From: Anaerolineales bacterium UBA1429
Lineage (GTDB): Bacteria; Chloroflexota; Anaerolineae; UBA1429
Length of the DNA: 24,491 bases
Reading direction: 5' to 3'
Assembly: GCA_002329325.1 (NCBI GenBank)
Contig: DCTX01000038.1
Location: 1 to 24,491, forward strand
The position numbers were made by a program, and so were the translations under genes. The stretch's first letter is position 1. Each line of letters opens with the position of its first letter. Below the pieces are notes generated by a model. It ran no database searches. It was not told the DNA's origin and worked only from the letters and a program-made list of their open reading frames with translations. This document shows positions 8,142 to 14,677 of the stretch, one piece after another.

Positions 8142-8513
8142 CTAGGGATAGTTCTCGCCCCAATCGAGCTGGCGCTCGGGGATCCCCTGCGCCCGCCCGT
8201 GGGCCTGGGCCTCGGCGCGCCCCGCCGCGTCTCCCCGTGGGTAGCAGAAGACGCGCCCGCCATAGACGACGCGGGTGTGCTCCTGGGTCATCACATTGCA
8301 GTACCAGCGCCGGTCCAGAGCCTGGCTCAGGCGCAGGGCCACTGCCTCGGCCTCGGCGGCGTCGCCCGCGAACCAGATGGCCGTCCAGTCGGCCGGCTGA
8401 AAGTCGGCGTGGTCGGGGATGCCCCGCCAGACCTCGGTCTTGGTGATGGTCAGGGTGGCCAGCACGCTTTCGTTCAGCAGGCCCTCCCGCAGCAAAAGGC
8501 CGGTGTAGGTCAT
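8142..8513 (-). CDS. Small conserved protein of unknown function
   Basis: A 123-residue soluble protein with no transmembrane segment. The N-terminus (MTYTGLLLREGLLNESVL), a central WYCN and the C-terminal GIPERQLDW resemble a small uncharacterised family I recall from diverse bacteria and archaea; this is memory, not a search. It has cysteines in WYCN and VFCYP and an Ala/Glu-rich helix before the tail. It starts 7 bases after the methyltransferase stop, and its Shine-Dalgarno (GTGAGG) overlaps that stop, so the two are almost certainly translated from one transcript. It is the third gene downstream of the heliorhodopsin. Confidence 0.8.
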   Translation of the reverse strand: MTYTGLLLREGLLNESVLATLTITKTEVWRGIPDHADFQPADWTAIWFAGDAAEAEAVALRLSQALDRRWYCNVMTQEHTRVVYGGRVFCYPRGDAAGRAEAQAHGRAQGIPERQLDWGENYP

Positions 8514-8520
8514 GGGAACC

Positions 8521-9315
8521 TCACTTCACCGACACGCATGAGGGAGCCTTGCGGCCCACCAGCGTGAACAGCGCATCCTCCGGCCGCGCCGGCTCCCAAG
8601 TGAACTCGTGATAAAGCTCGATCCCTGTCAGGCCGGCAACCTGGAACAGGGCAACGGCCTCGCTCTGGGTATAGGATCGGGTGGCCGGAGAGCGCACGTG
8701 ACGCTCCTCCTGAACGACCGCCCCGTTGACGATGCGCTGGTACAGGTCATCGGTGTGCTCCAGGCTGCTGGCGGGGTCATAGCGCACGTGCGATACGCGC
8801 CGAAAGGTTACCCCATCCTCCGCGCGCACCGCCGACAGTTCCTCGGTCGTCTCGAGGGGGTCGCCTGCGCGCCAGAGGGTCATGAAGGGAGCCACAAGGG
8901 CGCCGTCGGGCTCCAGATGGGCCGCCAGGCGCGCCATAGCCCGCGCCGCCATGGTCGCATCCGTCACCAATTGCAGCGAGCTGGAGGGCACCAGGATGGT
9001 GCGGTAGCGACGCGGCAACGCCAGCTCCTCGACGTACTGCCGGTAGAGATCCACCGCCAGGCCCAGCGCCCGGGCCTTGTTGCCGCAGAGGGCCAACATC
9101 TCGGGCGAGTTGTCCACGCCGTCCACATCGACACCCTGCGCGGCATAGTCCAGCAGAAGGCGGCCTGTCCCACAGCCCACATCCAAGACCGGCTCGCCGT
9201 AGCGAGCGATCGCCTGCCGATAGAAGAACCGGTCAGACCAGTTGGACGTGTCGCCGCGCAGGGCGTCCCAGCTCTCGGCCATGAGCCCATAGTACTCATA
9301 GGGAGGAAGGGACAT
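8521..9315 (-). CDS. Class I SAM-dependent methyltransferase
   Basis: A 264-residue soluble Rossmann-fold methyltransferase. Motif I is VLDVGCGTG at 43-51, the acidic residue at the end of strand 2 is D68 in DGVDNS, and the strand-4 region is around TILVPSSSLQLV (107-117), followed by LEPDGALVAPF. The C-terminal half (HVRYDPASSLEHTDDLYQRI and a terminal YHEFTWEPA) is typical of small-molecule methyltransferases of the Methyltransf_11/25 type. The substrate cannot be read from sequence. AGGAGGA lies a few bases before the ATG. It sits 81 bases downstream of the heliorhodopsin on the same strand, with a strong hairpin between them, and is tightly linked to the small gene at 8142-8513. Confidence 0.92.
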   Translation of the reverse strand: MSLPPYEYYGLMAESWDALRGDTSNWSDRFFYRQAIARYGEPVLDVGCGTGRLLLDYAAQGVDVDGVDNSPEMLALCGNKARALGLAVDLYRQYVEELALPRRYRTILVPSSSLQLVTDATMAARAMARLAAHLEPDGALVAPFMTLWRAGDPLETTEELSAVRAEDGVTFRRVSHVRYDPASSLEHTDDLYQRIVNGAVVQEERHVRSPATRSYTQSEAVALFQVAGLTGIELYHEFTWEPARPEDALFTLVGRKAPSCVSVK

Positions 9316-9334
9316 GCAGATCCTCCTTCGATGG

Positions 9335-9367
9335 AGCGCCTCCCGGGATCTCTCCCTGGGAGGCGCT
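9335..9367 (-). terminator. Perfect 10-bp hairpin between heliorhodopsin and methyltransferase genes
   Basis: AGCGCCTCCC (9335-9344) and GGGAGGCGCT (9358-9367) are exact inverted repeats around a 13-base loop that can itself pair GGGA with TCCC. It lies between the rhodopsin stop and the methyltransferase Shine-Dalgarno. No T-run follows on the minus strand, so it is either a partial terminator or attenuator, or a structure that stabilises the 3' end of the rhodopsin message. No promoter is visible between it and the methyltransferase. Confidence 0.55.
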
Positions 9368-9396
9368 GGGCGAACGAAAGGGCGGGCAGCCTTGCC

Positions 9397-10227
9397 CTAC
9401 ACCGGTGCCAGGGTCCCCGCAAAGATCATCCAGGCCAGGGCCGTCTTGGCCACCAGGCTGAGGATGATGTAGGCGCGCTCGCCGTACAGGTAGTCCTTCC
9501 ACCGCCCCACCTTCTTGTACTGCAGCCACATATTCAGGGCGAAAATGTTAAAGAAGACAAAGATGGTGGGGATGATCGCATAGACAAAGGCGGGCGGCTT
9601 GGCATCCCCCGAGTTGAGGGCGGCCACAAAGGAGACGATGATCACAATCCAGGGCACGATGCCCGCGAGGCAGCCATAGATAAAGGCCGTCCAGTCGGTG
9701 CGGGCCGTGGTCTGGTTGTGGAGCTCCATCAGGATCCCAAAGAGGTTCATGGCGGCGTTGATGCCGAACAGGGCGATGAGGGCGCCCAGGTCCCACACCC
9801 CCACCAGCATCGCGATCAGGACGATCATCAGCGACGAGCTGAGGGCGTACTCGTAAAAGCGGGCCGGGTTCATGCCCTTCTCCAGCTTGGCGACGTACCA
9901 CTTGTAGCCAAAGGTGCCCAGCCAGAAGTGGGCGATGGCGGAGAGCAGCAAGAAGACGGCCACCGCCGGCCCAAAGCGCAGATCGTAGGCCAGGGTCGGG
10001 TTGGGCACCAGGGCCTTGGCCTGCACATCGAACCGCAAGAAGTTGGTGTAGATCGGGTAGGTGGTGTCGTTGCTCAGCGCGATCATCAGGATGCCCTGCA
10101 GCAGGTGCAGCGCGCCCATGATCAGGTTGAAGCGGCGCAGCCTGATGTACACCGGCATCTCGGCTGCGGGCTTGGCAGGGGGCGCAGCCGCCCTGCGTCT
10201 CGACGCGGTTGCTCGTCTCTTGGTCAT
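9397..10227 (-). CDS. Heliorhodopsin
   Basis: A seven-helix retinal protein, 276 residues, of the heliorhodopsin family (inverted topology, slow photocycle, thought to be light sensors or regulators rather than strong pumps). The retinal Schiff-base lysine is K261 in SLVAKTALAW, the counterion is E126 in YEYALSSSLM, and the histidines matching H23 and H80 of heliorhodopsin 48C12 are H41 (ALHLLQG) and H100 (AIAHFW). The family end GERAYIILSL...FAGTL is nearly identical to 48C12. The first 23 residues are rich in Arg, Lys, Ala and Pro, about 19 residues longer than I recall for 48C12; this basic tail fits a cytoplasmic N-terminus. It has a good promoter, a DUF368 gene diverging from it, and a methyltransferase plus small protein downstream. 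No retinal-forming oxygenase or carotenoid gene lies in the window. Confidence 0.97.
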   Translation of the reverse strand: MTKRRATASRRRAAAPPAKPAAEMPVYIRLRRFNLIMGALHLLQGILMIALSNDTTYPIYTNFLRFDVQAKALVPNPTLAYDLRFGPAVAVFLLLSAIAHFWLGTFGYKWYVAKLEKGMNPARFYEYALSSSLMIVLIAMLVGVWDLGALIALFGINAAMNLFGILMELHNQTTARTDWTAFIYGCLAGIVPWIVIIVSFVAALNSGDAKPPAFVYAIIPTIFVFFNIFALNMWLQYKKVGRWKDYLYGERAYIILSLVAKTALAWMIFAGTLAPV

Positions 10228-10300
10228 GGCCCTATTGCCTTTCGATCCTATAACGCCGGATCAGGCGACGGCACACCCCAATGGTCGCGATCTACGTGAG

Positions 10301-10329
10301 AGAATAGCACACGCACAACCTCGGGTCAA
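10301..10329 (-). promoter_or_regulatory. Promoter of the heliorhodopsin gene
   Basis: TTGACC and TATTCT are exactly 17 bases apart on the minus strand, each 5 of 6 to consensus. The transcript would start near 10294, giving a leader of about 67 bases. It appears to be a housekeeping sigma70-type promoter; no operator palindrome was recognised around it. Confidence 0.7.
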
Positions 10330-10383
10330 TGGGCCAAGAGGGCAAAGGACGGCTTTCCCACGATGTGCGTCGGTGCGCGCGAA

Positions 10384-10412
10384 TTGTCGGGGCTCGCTGA
10401 GGCTGATATAAT
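10384..10412 (+). promoter_or_regulatory. Promoter of the DUF368 gene
   Basis: TTGTCG (4 of 6) and a perfect TATAAT are 17 bases apart on the plus strand. The predicted start near 10419 leaves a leader of about 25 bases ahead of the TTG start. It diverges from the heliorhodopsin promoter, with 54 bases between the two -35 boxes. Confidence 0.7.
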
Positions 10413-10445
10413 GCCGGCAAATGCGACGCAGCAAAGGAGCCTTTG

Positions 10446-11312
10446 TTGAAACAGATCGTCCTCGTGCTCAAAGGCATGGCCTACGGCGTAACCCATGTGG
10501 CCCCCGGCCTGGGCGGCGGCATCGTCCTCCTCCTCCTCGGCATCTATGAGGAGTTTGTCGAGGCGATGGGCAACCTGCTGGTGCAGCGCTCCCGCTGGCG
10601 CCAGCACCTCGCCTTCCTGATCCCTGTCGGCATCGGCGCCGTGCTGGGCGTGGTCTTGGCCGCCGTGGTCATAGACGCGCTCCTGGAGGCCTATCCCACC
10701 GAGAGCATGATCTTCTTCATGGGTCTGCTCTTGGGCACCGTGCCCTCGGTGCTCAAGCTGCACCGTGACATGCGCTTCAGCCCCGGGCGCCTGGCGGCGC
10801 TGCTGCTGGGTCTGGCCTTTGTAGTGGGGATCCGCGCCGCCGAGCCGTTGCTGGTCGGCCATGGCCCCGCCTATACCATGACCACCTGGCCCCAGATTCT
10901 GTACAACGCCGTGGTCAGCTTTGTGGCGGGCGGCGCCAGCGTCACCCCCGGCCTCGATGGCTCGTACATCCTGCTGCTGGGCGGCACCTACGCCCCGGTG
11001 CTCGGCGCCGTGGCCGCCCTCAAGGAGCTGGTCATCCACTGGGGCGCATTGCTCTCCACCGGCCTTGGCGCGGTGCTGGGCATCCTCGTCTTTTCCAAAC
11101 TGATCGACCTGGCCATCAAGCGTGCGCCCTCGTTGGCGTACTATGCCGTTTTGGGGATGGTGCTGGGGTCGGTATACGGCCTGTGGCCGGATCAGCCCGC
11201 GCGGCTGCCGGCCTGGGCCCTGGCATTGTGCCTGTTGGCGGGCGGCGGCATCGCCCTGCTGCTGGGGCGCTCGCCCCAAGAGCCTGCCGCCGCGGAGCAG
11301 AACGCCCCCTAG
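10446..11312 (+). CDS. DUF368 (PopT-type) polyprenyl-phosphate translocase
   Basis: A 288-residue polytopic membrane protein, about eight or nine helices. It shows the two related DUF368 re-entrant motifs: PGLGGG at about 20-25 after GMAYGVTHVA, and TPGLDGS at about 167-173 after VAGGAS, which mark an internal inverted repeat. DUF368 proteins (PopT of Vibrio cholerae) recycle undecaprenyl phosphate across the cytoplasmic membrane for cell-wall and glycan synthesis, and that role is the likely one here. The start is TTG: two adjacent TTG codons occur (10443 and 10446), and the second is preferred because AAGGAG then has 6-base spacing. It diverges from the heliorhodopsin gene and is followed 53 bases later by an oxidoreductase gene. 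Confidence 0.93.
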   Translation: MKQIVLVLKGMAYGVTHVAPGLGGGIVLLLLGIYEEFVEAMGNLLVQRSRWRQHLAFLIPVGIGAVLGVVLAAVVIDALLEAYPTESMIFFMGLLLGTVPSVLKLHRDMRFSPGRLAALLLGLAFVVGIRAAEPLLVGHGPAYTMTTWPQILYNAVVSFVAGGASVTPGLDGSYILLLGGTYAPVLGAVAALKELVIHWGALLSTGLGAVLGILVFSKLIDLAIKRAPSLAYYAVLGMVLGSVYGLWPDQPARLPAWALALCLLAGGGIALLLGRSPQEPAAAEQNAP

Positions 11313-11365
11313 CCCACAGGGGGTCACAGGGCATCGGTAGTCAGCGATAGTAGGAGGATTGGTCC

Positions 11366-12445
11366 GTGCTGTACAACTACGAGTACCCGCACAAGCTGAG
11401 AATCGCGTATATCGGGGCCGGAGAGCACTCGATCCGCAACATCCTGCCCACCTTTCAGTATGCGCCCATCGAACTGGTGGCCATGACCGACCACAACACG
11501 GAGCGCGGCCTGGCCGCCGCCCGCATGTTCGGCGCCAAGCGCTTCTACCCCAACCACAAGGCGCTCCTGGCCAAGGAAGAGAACCTGGACGCCGTCATGA
11601 TCGTCGTGGGGCCGGACGAGCAGGGCATCCCGCGCTACCCCGAGCTGGCCGCCGAGACCCTGGGCGCCGGCCTGCACACCTGGGTTGATGCGCCTCCCTG
11701 CGTGAGCGCCGCCAATGTCTCGATCTTTACCAACGCCTGCATGAAGCGCCGCAAGTACATGGCCATCGGCTTTCGCAAGCAGTTCGCGCCCGCCTATAAG
11801 AAGGCCGCCGAGCTGATCGGGGCCAACGCCCTGGGCCGCGTCACCTCTTACGCCATGCGCTTTCCCTTGCGGCTGCCCGGCCCGCCGGAGCGGCGCACCG
11901 ACAAGGGCATGGCTCCCTTCCTGCCCTTTACGTCGGTCATCGCCCTGCTCCACAGCCTGTTCGGCGAGTTCGAGGGCCTCAGCATGCTGCGGCACCAGAC
12001 CACCGGCGCCGGTGTGATCCAGTTTGCCCACAAAGAGGGCGTGATCGGCAGCGTGCACCTGGCCACGGGGCAATCCCCCGCCTCTCCCCAGGAGCGGCTG
12101 GAGATCGTCGGCTCGGGCGCCAACCTGGTGGTGGAAAGCGGCGTGCGCCTGGTGTGCTATCGGCCCGTGGGCGGCGGCAACGCTGAGCCTGCAGGCCGCC
12201 AGGAGGGTTACGTGGCGGGCGACGCCGACCACGCGCCCCTCTTCTGGGAGCCGCTCCCGGAGGCGCTGGAGCCGGCGACCCATCAGGTGGTCCTGAGCGG
12301 CTATCTGGATAGCGTGCGCTCCTTCGCCGAGTCGTTGCTGGCCGGCGAGGCGCCCAAGCACGGCACGCTGATCGAGGCGCTGCACGTCATGACGGTGTTC
12401 GATCGTATCCACCAGGGCAAAGAGCAGGAGTGGATCACGATCTAG
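11366..12445 (+). CDS. Gfo/Idh/MocA family oxidoreductase lacking the EKP lysine
   Basis: A 359-residue cytoplasmic NAD(P)-dependent oxidoreductase-like protein. The Rossmann motif is IAYIGAGEHS at about 13-22, followed by VAMTDHN, and the C-terminal alpha/beta domain contains the GFRKQFAPAYKKA helix (135-147). At the position where the family normally has EKP (catalytic lysine), this protein reads VDAPP (107-111), so the lysine is alanine. It may use another lysine, such as K138, or be non-redox. The GTG start at 11366 has AGGAGG 8 bases upstream. It is followed by a TIM-barrel epimerase gene, a common pairing in sugar and inositol catabolism. The sugar substrate cannot be told. Confidence 0.9.
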   Translation: MLYNYEYPHKLRIAYIGAGEHSIRNILPTFQYAPIELVAMTDHNTERGLAAARMFGAKRFYPNHKALLAKEENLDAVMIVVGPDEQGIPRYPELAAETLGAGLHTWVDAPPCVSAANVSIFTNACMKRRKYMAIGFRKQFAPAYKKAAELIGANALGRVTSYAMRFPLRLPGPPERRTDKGMAPFLPFTSVIALLHSLFGEFEGLSMLRHQTTGAGVIQFAHKEGVIGSVHLATGQSPASPQERLEIVGSGANLVVESGVRLVCYRPVGGGNAEPAGRQEGYVAGDADHAPLFWEPLPEALEPATHQVVLSGYLDSVRSFAESLLAGEAPKHGTLIEALHVMTVFDRIHQGKEQEWITI

Positions 12446-12566
12446 CGCCCGTTGCCGAGGATAGCGGCAGGGGCGGGTCCGGCGCCGGCCTCGCCTCTGC
12501 CTGTAGCATCACCCCGGGGGCCCTTGCGCGGGGCCTCCGCCACAAGCCTGCCACGCGGGAGGAACG

Positions 12567-13352
12567 ATGAGCCAGTCTATCGCCATCGGCATCTGCACGA
12601 CGCCCGAGCGAGCGCCCCTGGTGGCGCCCTACTATGACTATATCGAGCTTTCCCTCTCGACGACCCTCGATCCGCTGCAGGATGACGAGACCTTTGCCCC
12701 CACACTCGAGGCGCTGCACAATCTGCCCTTGCCCGCGCGCGCCTGCAACAATTATGTCAACCCGAAGGTCAAGCTCGTGGGCCCCGCCGTGGATTGGGGC
12801 CTTGTGGAGACCTATGTGCAGCGCGGTTTCGCCAGGGCCCAGTCCCTGGGCATCGAGCGCATCGTCTTTGGCAGCGGCGGCGCCCGCATGGTGCCCGAGG
12901 GCTTTGGCCGCGAGGCCGCCTGGGAGCAGTTGATCCGCTTCTGCCGCCTCTGCTCGGATTGCGCCTACCCCGGGCTGGTCCTGGCCATCGAGCCGCTCAA
13001 CCGCGGCGAGTGCAACATCCTCAACAGCTACACCGAGGGCGTGGCCCTGGCCCGGGATGTGGACCGCCCCAACGTGCGGGTTCTGGCGGATATCTACCAC
13101 TTTGAGGTCGAGTCCGAGCCGGTAGAGGCGATCCGCCCGGGCGCCGACCTGTTGGCCCACGTGCACCTGGCCGATTCGGGCCGGCTGTATCCGGGCAGCG
13201 GTAGCTATCCGCTGCGTCCCTGGTTCGCGCTGCTGCACGAACTGGGCTATAGCCAGCGGGCTTCGGTGGAATGCACCTGGGGCGACGATTTCGCCGCCGA
13301 GGCGCAGGCCGCGGCTGCCTTCTTGCGGCCCCTGGCCCAGGGCGAGGCCTAG
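12567..13352 (+). CDS. Sugar phosphate isomerase/epimerase family TIM barrel (tagatose-3-epimerase-like)
   Basis: A 261-residue cytoplasmic protein of the xylose-isomerase-like TIM-barrel superfamily. The metal and catalytic residues are in the order of ketose 3-epimerases: E142 in AIEPLNR, D175 and H178 in LADIYH, H200 in HVHLAD, R206, and E235 in VECTW. This complete set supports an active metal-dependent epimerase or isomerase. GGGAGG stands a few bases before the ATG. A 121-base gap with G/C-rich sequence but no clear terminator separates it from the Gfo/Idh/MocA gene, so the two probably form one unit. The substrate is unknown; a keto-sugar made by the oxidoreductase is a reasonable guess. 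Confidence 0.92.
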   Translation: MSQSIAIGICTTPERAPLVAPYYDYIELSLSTTLDPLQDDETFAPTLEALHNLPLPARACNNYVNPKVKLVGPAVDWGLVETYVQRGFARAQSLGIERIVFGSGGARMVPEGFGREAAWEQLIRFCRLCSDCAYPGLVLAIEPLNRGECNILNSYTEGVALARDVDRPNVRVLADIYHFEVESEPVEAIRPGADLLAHVHLADSGRLYPGSGSYPLRPWFALLHELGYSQRASVECTWGDDFAAEAQAAAAFLRPLAQGEA

Positions 13353-13376
13353 GCGCGCGGCAACACGGCGCACCCT

Positions 13377-13415
13377 CGCACCCGCGGGCCAAGGGCCGCC
13401 TCACCCGCGGGTGCG
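13377..13415. terminator. Perfect 12-bp hairpin between convergent genes
   Basis: CGCACCCGCGGG (13377-13388) and CCCGCGGGTGCG (13404-13415) are exact inverted repeats with a 15-base loop. It sits in the 106-base gap where the epimerase gene and the minus-strand repeat-protein gene converge. It probably ends transcription from both sides, although no T-run follows on either strand. Confidence 0.6.
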
Positions 13416-13458
13416 CTACGACTGGCTGATGTCGCCCCCGGAGGCGCGGCTGCGGCCC

Positions 13459-13866
13459 CTAGTCCAGACCGAAGGGCTCGTCCGAGTCCTCGGGTTCGTC
13501 CTCGGTCTTGGGGCGCGCAACAAAGAGGTCCTGGAAGAGACCCTCGAGGCGGGAGCCCACGGCCTGGCCGATGGTATCCCAGGTGGCCTCGCCATCGACC
13601 CCCACGGCCTGGGCGATTTGGCTCCGGGTGGAGCGCTCGATGCGCCGGCCGATCTCCTCCCAACTGGCGTCCTCGTCAGCGCCCGATGCCTCCGCCGTGG
13701 CGTGCCGCGCCTTGTCGTCGGCCACCTGGCCGATGGTCGCCCAGGTGGCATCCTCGCCCACCCCTACGGCGCGGGCCGCCTCGCGGCGGATCTGGTCGCC
13801 GATCTGCTCGAACAGGTCGCGCCATTCCTGGCTGCTCTTGGCGGTGCGATTCGTTCTCTCATCCAT
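13459..13866 (-). CDS. Small protein of 27-residue tryptophan repeats, function unknown
   Basis: A 135-residue soluble, acidic-tailed protein with no membrane segment. Tryptophans W15, W42, W69 and W96 are exactly 27 residues apart. Units 2-4 share the form A-x-G-x(4)-A-T/S-W-x-x-I-G followed by a polar helix, and unit 1 (W15 with IG at 22-23) is diverged. The tail EDEPEDSDEPFGLD is strongly acidic. The ATG at 13866 has AAGGAG at good spacing; longer in-frame extensions upstream overlap the nitroreductase gene in another frame and are not supported. It lies 58 bases after that gene on the same strand and may be its last operon partner. I do not recognise the family; the repeats suggest a helical protein-binding scaffold. 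Confidence 0.85.
   Translation of the reverse strand: MDERTNRTAKSSQEWRDLFEQIGDQIRREAARAVGVGEDATWATIGQVADDKARHATAEASGADEDASWEEIGRRIERSTRSQIAQAVGVDGEATWDTIGQAVGSRLEGLFQDLFVARPKTEDEPEDSDEPFGLD
13543..13824 (-). repeat. 81-bp tandem coding repeat (four units of 27 codons)
   Basis: Each unit begins with the conserved tryptophan codon: 13744-13824, 13663-13743, 13582-13662 and a partial unit to about 13543. Units also resemble each other at DNA level: the 12-mer ctggccgatggt recurs at 13564 and 13726, exactly two units (162 bases) apart, so the array expanded by duplication. Confidence 0.8.
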
Positions 13867-13924
13867 GGTTCCGCTCCTTCCACCCCGCTGCGCCGTGGAC
13901 GCCAGACCGTCGCCTCCCTCGGGA

Positions 13925-14650
13925 TCAATGGGTGACGGCGTGCCCGACGGGCAGCATGTACAGCGGCGCAAACTCCTCCGGCAGCGCCAACAGGGCGCCC
14001 ACCTCGTCGACCTCAAAGGCGCCCACTGCCACCACGCCCAACCCCAGGCCCGCCGCCTGTAGATACACGTTCTGGGCGGCGTGGCCCACCTCGATATACA
14101 CATACTGCTCGCCTCGCTGGCCGTAGCGCCCCGTGGTGCGCTCGAACTCGGCGGCGAACACCAGGGTCACCGCCGCCTGGCCCACGCACGTCTGGCCCAG
14201 AGAGGCCCCCGCCAGCGTCGGTCGCATCTCGCCCTCCATCAGGGGCGTGAGGGCGTGGGCCCGAGGATCATAGTGGTAGAGGCCTGGGCTCAGGCCATCC
14301 ACGGCCCCGACCACCAGATAGAGCTCCAGCGGAAAGAGCGCCCCCGCCGAGGGCGCCGTGCGATAGCCCCGCGGGTCGTTGATGCCCTGGGCCGCCCAGA
14401 GAAGCTGCCCCACTTGCTCCAGGGTCAGGGCGTCGCCGTTGAAATCGCGCACGGAGCGCCGGGCATCCAGGGCGGCGTGGAGCCCCAGGCCGCCGCTGCG
14501 ATCCGGTTGCGGCAGCACAATGGTGGGCCCGGAGGCAGCATGCCACGGCGCCGAGCGCCGGGCGGGCCCAAAGCGCATCCAGGCCGCCATACCCAAAGCA
14601 AGCACCATGATGACACCTCCCGCGATCAGTGCGATCCGCTTGGCGCCCAT
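13925..14650 (-). CDS. Membrane-anchored SagB/ThcOx-type nitroreductase-family protein
   Basis: A 241-residue FMN-dependent oxidoreductase-fold protein. An N-terminal hydrophobic helix (about 5-25) after MGAKR makes a signal anchor, unusual for a flavin enzyme, and would place the domain outside the membrane. SagB-type signatures follow: RRSVRDF (64-70), LLWAAQGI, PSAGALFP (100-107), GLYHYDP, GHAAQN (189-194) and GLGLG (201-205). SagB proteins oxidise thiazolines and oxazolines in azole-modified peptide pathways, but no cyclodehydratase or precursor peptide gene is in the window, and many stand-alone homologues have unknown substrates. It lies 27 bases after the GH42 gene, so it is cotranscribed with sugar genes. 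Confidence 0.92.
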   Translation of the reverse strand: MGAKRIALIAGGVIMVLALGMAAWMRFGPARRSAPWHAASGPTIVLPQPDRSGGLGLHAALDARRSVRDFNGDALTLEQVGQLLWAAQGINDPRGYRTAPSAGALFPLELYLVVGAVDGLSPGLYHYDPRAHALTPLMEGEMRPTLAGASLGQTCVGQAAVTLVFAAEFERTTGRYGQRGEQYVYIEVGHAAQNVYLQAAGLGLGVVAVGAFEVDEVGALLALPEEFAPLYMLPVGHAVTH

Positions 14651-14677
14651 CTCCCATCCCCTTCCTTGCGCAAGCGC

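Noticed and set aside
9397..10227. Type 1 (proton or ion pump) rhodopsin as an alternative reading of the seven-helix protein
   Set aside because: The YEYALSSS helix with glutamate counterion, the H41/H100 pair and the GERAYIILSL to FAGTL ending are specific to heliorhodopsins, and the type 1 DTD/DTE-like motif is absent.
13867..14103. Longer N-terminus for the repeat protein, in frame up to 14103
   Set aside because: The extra part overlaps the nitroreductase coding sequence in another frame and is Trp/Cys/Arg-rich; a good Shine-Dalgarno precedes the ATG at 13866.
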